Positions 1 to 5,824 of a stretch of 7,718 nucleotides of DNA are shown piece after piece. The DNA is from Candidatus Nomurabacteria bacterium. GTDB lineage: Bacteria > Patescibacteriota > Saccharimonadia > Saccharimonadales > Saccharimonadaceae. Positions within the stretch are counted from its first letter, which is position 1; the number at the start of each line of letters is the position of its first letter. Made by a program: the position numbers and the translations under genes. Under the pieces are notes generated by a model. It did not search any database. It saw nothing but the letters and a program-made list of their open reading frames with translations, and was not told where the DNA came from. The stretch covers positions 1-7,718 of the forward strand of contig JAITKW010000018.1 in assembly GCA_031278275.1 (NCBI GenBank), read 5' to 3'.

Positions 1-1
1 A

Positions 2-1096
2 GGATTTCAAGTGGCAATCATGGCGCCAACCGAGATTTTGGCAGCACAACATTTTGAAAGTTTGAGTGGATTTGGGTTGCCTGTAAAACTTTTGCTTGGC
101 GCGACTAAGCAAAAAATGGCTTTGTACCGAGAAATTGCCAATGGCGAAAGCAAAATTGTGGTGGGGACGCACGCCTTAATTGCGGAAAAAGTGAAGTTCA
201 AGGAGTTGGGTTTGGTGGTGATTGACGAACAGCACCGATTTGGTGTGAAACAACGACAAAAATTGTTAAAACATGGTGCTAAAATGCCACATTTATTGTC
301 AATGACCGCCACGCCCATTCCGCGCTCATTGCAGTTGACGCTATTCGCCGAGATGAATATGTCAATTTTGAATGAATTGCCGAAAGGTCGCAAAGAAATC
401 AAGACGGAGCTGGTTTCGCCGAACTCGCTGGATGCGATGTTTGAGAAAATCCGACTTGAAATTGCGCAAGGTCGGCAAGTATATTACGTTTGTCCCGCCA
501 TTTTGGACAATGAAGAAAGCGACATCGCAAACGTGGAAAAAGAATTCGCTGTTTTGCGACAAAAGTTTGACAACGTAGGATTATTGCACGGCAAAATGCC
601 GTCTGGCGAAAAGGATGCGACCATCCAAGCGTTCGCTATGGGGAAATTGGCAATTTTGGTGGCGACTACTGTGGTAGAGGTGGGAGTGAACGTGCCAAAT
701 GCTAGCGTGATTGTGGTGCGAGGTGCCGACAGGTTTGGTTTGGCGCAATTGCACCAATTGCGAGGGCGCGTGGGGCGCGGAGTTTACCAAAGCCACTGTT
801 TTTTGGTGAGTTCAGACTCTGCTCGTCCCAGCCGAAGATTGCAAGAAATCGCCAAAAGCAATGACGGGTTTTATTTGGCTGAAAAAGATTTGGAGTTGCG
901 TGGCCCTGGCGAGATTTATGGCTCCATGCAACACGGCGCTTTGAATTTGCGCGTTGCGACTATCACTGACACAAAACTGATTGCAAAAGTGCAAAAAGCG
1001 GTGAAAGCGTTCGTTGCAAGTGGCGAAACGCTGGAAAAATATCCGGAGTTGCTTGAGGTGGTGAAAAATTACCAGCGACTGACGATGCTAAATTGA
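2..1096 (+). CDS. recG: ATP-dependent DNA helicase RecG, C-terminal half (5' end outside the window)
   Basis: RecG is a superfamily 2 double-strand DNA translocase that remodels stalled replication forks and Holliday junctions in the cytoplasm. The visible 364 residues cover the end of helicase domain 1, all of domain 2 and the C-terminal tail. Counting from the codon at base 2, motif Ia is MAPTEILA (7-14), the Walker B box is DEQH (75-78), motif III is TATPIPRS (102-109), followed by LLHGKM (194-199), ATTVVEVGVNVP (221-232), motif VI QLHQLRGRVGRG (249-260) and the RecG-typical ELRGPGE (298-304). Full RecG is near 680-700 residues, so the OB-fold wedge domain and Walker A lie upstream. The frame is open to the window edge, and the GTG at base 11 is an internal Val, not a start. 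It ends in TGA. All visible motifs are intact, so I expect a functional gene. Confidence 0.96.
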   Translation, partial: GFQVAIMAPTEILAAQHFESLSGFGLPVKLLLGATKQKMALYREIANGESKIVVGTHALIAEKVKFKELGLVVIDEQHRFGVKQRQKLLKHGAKMPHLLSMTATPIPRSLQLTLFAEMNMSILNELPKGRKEIKTELVSPNSLDAMFEKIRLEIAQGRQVYYVCPAILDNEESDIANVEKEFAVLRQKFDNVGLLHGKMPSGEKDATIQAFAMGKLAILVATTVVEVGVNVPNASVIVVRGADRFGLAQLHQLRGRVGRGVYQSHCFLVSSDSARPSRRLQEIAKSNDGFYLAEKDLELRGPGEIYGSMQHGALNLRVATITDTKLIAKVQKAVKAFVASGETLEKYPELLEVVKNYQRLTMLN

Positions 1097-1150
1097 TGCG
1101 TAAGATTTTTCAAATTTTAAGCATTTTTTAAGGAAAAATTTCTATAAGTG

Positions 1151-1166
1151 TGGTAATATAAAAGAC
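1151..1166 (+). promoter_or_regulatory. Extended -10 promoter immediately before the 1167 gene (predicts a leaderless mRNA)
   Basis: TGG-TAATAT (TG at 1151-1152, hexamer 1154-1159) has the extended -10 layout, and the ATG follows after only 7 nt. The normal spacing from -10 to the transcription start puts +1 at or one base before the A of the ATG. No Shine-Dalgarno is present before this ATG (the preceding bases are ATAAAAGAC), and no good -35 lies 16-18 nt upstream. The gap after recG is 70 nt and AT-rich. The promoter is read from sequence; the leaderless transcript is an inference. Confidence 0.55.
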
Positions 1167-1973
1167 ATGTTTTCACGAACTATCCTCTCTGATAAAAAAT
1201 CTGAAAAAATTGCCACTCACCAACGGTTGGTGCGGGCGGCTAGGCGCAAGTTGCAAGATTATTTGCCCGAAAATCAAGTTTTTCCGTTGGCTAAAGAAAT
1301 CAATCATTTTGAGGGTAAAAACGGCCCAGATGGTTTGCTCAGTAAACATAACGTGGCGGACGAACCGCACCAGTTTATTGACCCCAAGCACCCCGATGGC
1401 GAACTTTTGGGTTATATCCGCAATCATCTGTATAACCTGCATGAGGCGTATCAACATAATGACCGCGTGAAGATGGCATTTGAGGCAGCGTGGGGCGAGC
1501 ATATGATTGTGGACGGGTTGACACCAGCGCACCAGCAGCCGTTCAAGGAGCAACTACGTGAATTAGACCCCCGCGATCTGGCGGAAACCAACAGTGTTTT
1601 GAAGCGGATTTTTATGCCGGGTGACAGCCTGAAAGAATATTTTATCAAAAACTGGAAAAAAATAGGCCCGAAAGGTTTGGGCACTAACCACATTTTGTTT
1701 GAAGCGGGAATTGATTTTATCACCATGCCACTTTCACCCAAAAAACTAATTCCTGACTTGGAGCAATCAGAGGTAGAAGCAGCGAAACAAGGAAACTTTA
1801 CCGAACTCTACATTGCGGCAATCCATAAAATTGCAGGATATAAAATGTTTGAAAGATACGTAGCGGAGGGCTGGACAACCGATTTGGCGGAAGATGTCCG
1901 CGCCAAATTATTGCCAGAAGCCGTTAAGATGGTGACGTTGGGGTGGATACAGGGGATTTTTTATGGCGATTAG
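1167..1973 (+). CDS. Uncharacterised protein, probable zinc-dependent phospholipase C / S1-P1 nuclease-like fold
   Basis: This 268-residue protein is not one I recognise by name. It has no signal peptide, no membrane segment, and is rich in helices. Its histidine/acid pattern matches Bacillus cereus PLC (PF00882), whose sequence I recall from memory: H18 in THQRLVRAA (compare H14), H68 in PHQFIDP (compare H69 in SHFYDPD), H112-x3-D116-x5-H122 in EHMIVDGLTPAH (identical spacing to H118/D122/H128), H175-x3-E179 (identical to H142/E146), and the C-terminal MVTLGWIQ (compare RVTAGYIQ). D55 or D65 may stand for the PLC Asp55. The N-terminal Trp, whose amino group binds zinc in PLC after processing, has no equivalent, so one metal site may differ. 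The gene overlaps rsmD by 11 nt, suggesting cotranslation. The real substrate (lipid, nucleic acid or other phosphoester) cannot be told. Existence of the gene is near certain; the fold is an inference. Confidence 0.85.
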   Translation: MFSRTILSDKKSEKIATHQRLVRAARRKLQDYLPENQVFPLAKEINHFEGKNGPDGLLSKHNVADEPHQFIDPKHPDGELLGYIRNHLYNLHEAYQHNDRVKMAFEAAWGEHMIVDGLTPAHQQPFKEQLRELDPRDLAETNSVLKRIFMPGDSLKEYFIKNWKKIGPKGLGTNHILFEAGIDFITMPLSPKKLIPDLEQSEVEAAKQGNFTELYIAAIHKIAGYKMFERYVAEGWTTDLAEDVRAKLLPEAVKMVTLGWIQGIFYGD

Positions 1974-2505
1974 AATTATCGCGGGCAGTCTTGGCGGTCG
2001 CATTCTCAAAACACCGCGCAGTCACAAAACGCACCCGATGGGCGAAAGGGAAAGAGCGGCGATTTTTAATGCGATTTCTCACGATTTGGCAAATGCCAAA
2101 ATCTTGGATTTGTTCGCTGGTAGTGGCGCGCTGGGTCTTGAATCGCTGAGTCGCGGTGGTCGTTTGGCGGTTTTTGTTGAAAAAGACCATTTAGCGCAAA
2201 AAATCCTTGCTGAGAATATTGCGGCGCTGGGGGTTAGACCGCAAACGATTTTGCACAACATGAACGCGCGAAATATTTTTAATTTGGGTGAAAAATTTGA
2301 TATTATTTTCGCCGATCCGCCTTATCATCAACCACAATGGAATATTATCCAAAAACTGGGGCAGATTTTAGCAAAAGGAGGAAAATTGATTATTAGCCGC
2401 CAAAAAGGAATGCCGTTGCCAGAGCTTTCTGGCTTGGTCGTGACTTCGTCCAAGATTTATGCGGGGGCAGCGATTGACATATTAGAGGGGATAAATGAGT
2501 TTTGA
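1963..2505 (+). CDS. rsmD: 16S rRNA (guanine(966)-N2)-methyltransferase RsmD
   Basis: RsmD is a class I SAM-dependent methyltransferase that puts an N2-methyl group on G966 (E. coli numbering) of 16S rRNA, in the 30S subunit near the P site. The 180-residue length is normal. The N-terminus RIIAGSLGGR (4-13) is the family's RIIAG.xxGR motif, SAM motif I is LDLFAGSGALGLE (48-60), the acidic ribose-binding position is E73 in FVEKD, and the catalytic NPPY-type box is DPPY (118-121). The usual RPTTDRVREALFN stretch is altered here to HPMGERERAAIFN (24-36). An AGGGGA Shine-Dalgarno at 1951-1956 sits 6 nt before the ATG, fixing the start inside the end of the preceding gene; the 3' end overlaps folC by 11 nt. 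recG-rsmD is a common bacterial neighbourhood, usually followed by coaD, which is not here. Confidence 0.93.
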   Translation: MAIRIIAGSLGGRILKTPRSHKTHPMGERERAAIFNAISHDLANAKILDLFAGSGALGLESLSRGGRLAVFVEKDHLAQKILAENIAALGVRPQTILHNMNARNIFNLGEKFDIIFADPPYHQPQWNIIQKLGQILAKGGKLIISRQKGMPLPELSGLVVTSSKIYAGAAIDILEGINEF

Positions 2506-3748
2506 AGAATTAGAAAAACAGATTTATGCTTTTTTAGCAGAAACCAAGATTTTTGCAAAAGGTGACCAAAAATTGAAACGCATGCAAGATTTAATGAGTT
2601 CCCTTGGCAATCCGCAAAACAAATTGAAAGTTTTACATATTGCTGGCACTAGCGGCAAAACTTCCACCAGTTATTTTGTCGCCGAATTTTTGAGGCAGGC
2701 GGGACAAAAAGTGGGGCTGACGGTTTCACCACACGTTGTTGACGTGCGGGAACGCGCGCAAATTAACATGGCGGTTTTGGAAAAAGAAGTTTACGTAAAA
2801 GAAATGGCGGAGTTTTTTGGCTTAGTGAAGTCTGGCAATCAACGCCCGTCATACATGGAGTTTTTCATGGGATTTTTCTATTATTTGGCGGAAAAAATGA
2901 AGTTGGATTATGCGGTGGTGGAAACAGGTTTGGGCGGGCTTTATGACGCTTCAAATGTGGTGACTTTGCCAGACAAAATCTGTTTGATTACCGACATTTT
3001 TTATGACCATACGGAGATTTTGGGTGACACTTTGACGGAAATTGCGCGACAAAAAGCTGGCATTATCCAACCCAACAATCAAGTTTTCATGTTTGAGCAA
3101 CCGTCTGAAGTGTTGCAGGAAGTCGTTGGCACGGCTAATCAGAAAAGAGCGCTAATGCACTTTGTGGAAGATGAGTATTTCAACATTTCTCCCAGATTTC
3201 AGTCGCGTAACGCCAGCTTGGCACTTGCAGCGGTGAAGTTTGCGCTCAGTCGTGACAAAAAGGAACGTTTGACGCAAGCGCAAATCAACCAAAGTCTCAA
3301 AATCACGATACCGGCGCGGGCAGAAGAGTTCACATATCAAGGCAAGTGTGTGGTGATTGATGGTGCGCATAATCCGCAAAAACTGGCGACTTTTGCGAGG
3401 CATATTATTGGAAAGTATGGCAACAAAAAGGTGGCGCTAATCGTTGCTTTTGGCTCCAACAAAGCAGCAAGTTTGCATGAAAATCTACAAAAACTTTTGT
3501 TGCTTTCCCACTCCATCACCTTGACTACTTTTCGAGATTTAAGCGTAGAAACGTCTTTTCGCGAATCTTTGGACATAAAAGTCGTGCAAAAAGTCGCCCG
3601 AAATAACGGTTTTTTTGACATTAAAGTTATCAAAAATCCCGTTGAAGCTTTACGCGAAACAGCAAAAAGCGATAGCGAAGTTATTGTAGTCGTAGGGTCG
3701 TTCTTTTTATTAAACCACATTCGCCCTGTGCTGGCAAATTGCGCTTAA
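2495..3748 (+). CDS. folC: FolC-type folylpolyglutamate/dihydrofolate synthase, divergent (Mur ligase family)
   Basis: FolC enzymes ligate L-glutamate to folates (and in some bacteria to dihydropteroate) using ATP through an acyl phosphate. The 417-residue length fits. Visible motifs are the P-loop GTSGKTST (51-58), SPHVVDVRERAQIN (78-91; FolC has SPHL...ERI.ING), ETGLGGLYDASNVV (143-156), ITDIFYDHTEILG (165-177), the carbamylated-lysine motif QKAGI (186-190), PARAEEF (273-279), DGAHNP (289-294) and a terminal GSFFLL (401-406). Divergent points are the P-loop, with Thr as in MurC/MurE where FolC has GTNGKGS, and loss of the Arg in the usual GGRLDATN. The start is supported by AGAGGGG at 2484-2490. 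Central and C-terminal Mur ligase domains are complete. The family is secure; whether the substrate is folate is less so, since no other folate gene is visible. Confidence 0.85.
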   Translation: MSFEELEKQIYAFLAETKIFAKGDQKLKRMQDLMSSLGNPQNKLKVLHIAGTSGKTSTSYFVAEFLRQAGQKVGLTVSPHVVDVRERAQINMAVLEKEVYVKEMAEFFGLVKSGNQRPSYMEFFMGFFYYLAEKMKLDYAVVETGLGGLYDASNVVTLPDKICLITDIFYDHTEILGDTLTEIARQKAGIIQPNNQVFMFEQPSEVLQEVVGTANQKRALMHFVEDEYFNISPRFQSRNASLALAAVKFALSRDKKERLTQAQINQSLKITIPARAEEFTYQGKCVVIDGAHNPQKLATFARHIIGKYGNKKVALIVAFGSNKAASLHENLQKLLLLSHSITLTTFRDLSVETSFRESLDIKVVQKVARNNGFFDIKVIKNPVEALRETAKSDSEVIVVVGSFFLLNHIRPVLANCA

Positions 3749-3759
3749 AACGCTAAAAG

Positions 3760-3774
3760 TGCTATACTTTGTTT
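3760..3774 (+). promoter_or_regulatory. Extended -10 promoter before the 3775 membrane protein gene (predicts a leaderless mRNA)
   Basis: TGC-TATACT (TG at 3760-3761, hexamer 3763-3768) is an extended -10 element, with exactly 6 nt before the ATG at 3775, placing the expected +1 on the A of the start codon. A weak -35 candidate, TTGCGC at 3739-3744 with an 18-bp spacer, overlaps the end of folC. There is no Shine-Dalgarno. This arrangement also argues for ATG 3775 over the in-frame TTG at 3769, which lies upstream of the predicted +1. Confidence 0.6.
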
Positions 3775-4320
3775 ATGCTTAAAAAACTCAAGCAACTTTA
3801 CTTTTGGCGAAACTTGGCGATATATTTCACGTTCTTTTCTTTTGTGGGGCATTGGCTGGAAATATTGGTGGCGGTCTTTAGCAAATATTTTTTGAATTAT
3901 GAAATTGGCTACGGCATCATGAACAATTTCACGGAGCCTTATAATATTTACGGTTTGGGTGCGGTCGTCTGCATCTTAATCGTAACAGCCCTCCCCAAAA
4001 AAATTACCAAAAATATCTTTTTGCAATACTTGGTTAATGTCGTGGTTTGCGCAGTGGTGGAATATGTTTCGGCGCTGATTATCGTTTGGCGGTTCGGCAA
4101 GAACATTTTTTGGGATTACAGCCATTTGCCATTCAACCTGCACGGGCATGTCCACTTGCTCAACTCCTTGCTTTTCGGGCTAGCGGCGACCATTTTCGTG
4201 AGAATTATTTATCCGTTTTTGGAAAAATGCTTAAAAGCCCTCCACCCCAAACTTGTCAATGCCATCTTCGTTTTTATGATAATAATTTTCTTATATTTTT
4301 CGGTTATTTATTGGAAATAA
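3775..4320 (+). CDS. Integral membrane protein, PF06541 'putative ABC-transporter type IV permease' family
   Basis: This 181-residue protein has about five hydrophobic helices (roughly 13-36, 57-73, 81-104, 126-147 and 158-179) with a basic N-terminus (MLKKLKQ). Family-like features are FFSFVGHWLEI (20-30), NIYGLGA (57-63), the VVEYVSA helix (94-100) and the diagnostic WDYSHLPFNLHG (113-124) followed by a last conserved helix. Despite the family name, no ATPase or binding protein gene is nearby and a transport role has not been shown for the family as far as I know; the conserved WDYS..FN..G motif faces the region between helices 3 and 4. It appears to be a single-gene unit with its own promoter, 26 nt after folC and 84 nt before pyk. 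Function unknown. Confidence 0.8.
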   Translation: MLKKLKQLYFWRNLAIYFTFFSFVGHWLEILVAVFSKYFLNYEIGYGIMNNFTEPYNIYGLGAVVCILIVTALPKKITKNIFLQYLVNVVVCAVVEYVSALIIVWRFGKNIFWDYSHLPFNLHGHVHLLNSLLFGLAATIFVRIIYPFLEKCLKALHPKLVNAIFVFMIIIFLYFSVIYWK

Positions 4321-4370
4321 ATTAGTGGCGCAATAGCCTGTAGGTGCGAAAAGTAACTGATTTTAACTAT

Positions 4371-4404
4371 TTGAAAAATAGCTTAAACGTGTATAATAAA
4401 GTAT
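4371..4404 (+). promoter_or_regulatory. pyk-pgk promoter with perfect -10 next to the start codon (predicts a leaderless mRNA)
   Basis: TTGAAA (4371-4376, five of six to consensus) and TATAAT (4392-4397, perfect) are separated by a short 15-bp spacer. The ATG of pyk is 7 nt after the -10 and there is no Shine-Dalgarno, so transcription probably starts at or next to the A of the ATG. The -35 box lies within a small AT hairpin (CTATTT 4367-4372 and AAATAG 4376-4381). The rest of the 84-nt gap (4321-4404) holds nothing else I can recognise. Confidence 0.62.
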
Positions 4405-5817
4405 ATGAGTAAAATATTTAAGCGAACCAAGATTTTAGCAACTATCGGGCCTGCCGTCAATTCGTTTGACGCAATTTATGATTTGATTGATGCGGGGGTG
4501 AATGGTTGCCGGCTGAACTTTTCGCACGGCAATTATGAAGAGCGAGAACAACAACTAAAGTGGATTCGCGAAGCGTCCGAAAAACGCAAGAAAAATGTGG
4601 CGATTATCCAAGATTTGCAAGGCCCGAAAATCCGGTTAGGCGAGCTAAAAGACAACCATTTGCTGGTCAAAAAAGATGACGAACTGATTTTGGATTATAT
4701 GGCAAAAGAGCATGACGGTGGAATGACTTTGCCAGTGCAATACAACTTGGCGGAAAAAGTCAAAGTGGGCGATCCGGTATTTATTTTTGATGGCAAAATT
4801 AAAACTAAAGTTATTGAAATAGTGTCGGATACCGCTATTAAATTACTCGTTGAAAATGATGGTTTTTTGATGAGCAAAAAAGGCTTGAACTTGCCCGATA
4901 CGGATTTTGGTGGCGATATTATTACTGAAAAAGACATGCGGGATATTGAATGGGGTGTTGGCAAGGATTTTGATTTTGTGGCGTTGTCGTTTATTCAATC
5001 GGTGGCGGATATTGACAATTTGCGACAAATATTGGTTTCTCTCGGATCAAATGCGCAAATCATCGCAAAGATTGAAACCAAAAAAGCCATTGAAGACGAT
5101 GAAGCTATGCGCGCCATCGTAACATCTACGGACGCGATTATGGTGGCTAGGGGCGATATGGCGGTGGAGGCTGGTGCAGAAGTGGTGCCGGTGGTTCAGC
5201 GAAAATTGGTGGAGTTTTGTCGCGAACAAGGGAAGTTGTGTATCGTGGCGACTCAAACGATGGGGTCAATGGTGGAAAATCCGGAGCCGACTCGTGCAGA
5301 GGTGAACGATGTGGCAACGGCGGTAATTCAAGGCGCTGACGTGGTGATGTTGTCGGACGAAACCGCAAATGGCAAATATCCAATTGAAACGGTGCGCGAA
5401 ATGAAAAAAATTATACTTTACACGCAAAATCATATCGGCGTGGACAAAATTGATTTAGTCAAACACGAGCAGGTTGATATTGTGGCGCATTCTGCCGTGC
5501 GATTGGCGGAAAAAATTGAAGCGGATTTGATTGTGACGGAAACCGGTAGCGGTCTGACTGCCACCTCAGTTGCGTCCCACCGCCCCAGCATGCCAATTAT
5601 TAGCGTCACCAGTCATCAGCGTGTGGCGCAACAACTTGCCTTGATGTACGCTAATTCAGCTTTTGTGCGAGCTTATACCGAAACTTATGGCTTGGATTTG
5701 GTCAAGGAGCTGAAAGAGACGGGATATTTGCAGGGCGAGAACCTAAAAGTGGTGATTGTGTCTGGACACGAGCGCAAAGTGGGCGGTGCGGATACAATCC
5801 GTTTAAGAATAATTTAG
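4405..5817 (+). CDS. pyk: Pyruvate kinase
   Basis: It converts phosphoenolpyruvate and ADP to pyruvate and ATP, the final cytoplasmic step of glycolysis. The 470 residues match the usual length of short bacterial enzymes. Motifs are TKILATIGP (8-16), the substrate Arg in CRLNFSHG (35-42), QDLQGPKIR (69-77), the active-site IAKIE with Lys222 and metal ligand Glu224, MVARGDMAVE (246-255) with Asp251, ATQTMGSMVENPEPTRAEV (282-300) and VMLSDETANGKYP (314-326). The C-terminal domain runs to IRLRII. Departures from consensus are TQTMGSM for TQMLESM, MLSDET for MLSGET and GDMAVEAGAEVVP for GDLGVEIPAEEVP; the catalytic Lys and metal ligands remain. It heads an operon with pgk, 7 nt apart. The start follows from the TKILATIGP position and the adjacent promoter. 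Confidence 0.95.
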   Translation: MSKIFKRTKILATIGPAVNSFDAIYDLIDAGVNGCRLNFSHGNYEEREQQLKWIREASEKRKKNVAIIQDLQGPKIRLGELKDNHLLVKKDDELILDYMAKEHDGGMTLPVQYNLAEKVKVGDPVFIFDGKIKTKVIEIVSDTAIKLLVENDGFLMSKKGLNLPDTDFGGDIITEKDMRDIEWGVGKDFDFVALSFIQSVADIDNLRQILVSLGSNAQIIAKIETKKAIEDDEAMRAIVTSTDAIMVARGDMAVEAGAEVVPVVQRKLVEFCREQGKLCIVATQTMGSMVENPEPTRAEVNDVATAVIQGADVVMLSDETANGKYPIETVREMKKIILYTQNHIGVDKIDLVKHEQVDIVAHSAVRLAEKIEADLIVTETGSGLTATSVASHRPSMPIISVTSHQRVAQQLALMYANSAFVRAYTETYGLDLVKELKETGYLQGENLKVVIVSGHERKVGGADTIRLRII

Positions 5818-5824
5818 GAGGAAA
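5816..5824 (+). promoter_or_regulatory. Strong Shine-Dalgarno of pgk, overlapping the pyk stop codon
   Basis: AGGAGG (5816-5821) is a perfect Shine-Dalgarno, 3 nt before the ATG, and shares bases with the TAG stop of pyk (5815-5817). This fixes the pgk start and suggests that terminating pyk ribosomes can hand over to pgk. It contrasts with pyk itself, which has none. Confidence 0.85.

Noticed and set aside
1105..1139. Possible terminator hairpin after recG: ATTTTTC (1105-1111) with GAAAAAT (1133-1139).
   Set aside because: The stem is almost all A-T with a 21-nt loop and no following T-run, so it is not a credible intrinsic terminator.
3769..3774. Membrane protein starting at TTG 3769.
   Set aside because: The TTG is right after the -10 hexamer and upstream of the predicted +1; ATG 3775 fits better.
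4367..4381. Small hairpin CTATTT-GAA-AAATAG before pyk as a terminator of the membrane protein gene.
   Set aside because: Only 6 bp, AT-rich, a 3-nt loop, no T-run, and it overlaps the -35 box of pyk.
4695..5383. Several minus-strand open frames of 60-90 codons within pyk.
   Set aside because: They lie antisense to a well-conserved gene, show no Shine-Dalgarno or family motif, and look like codon-bias shadows.
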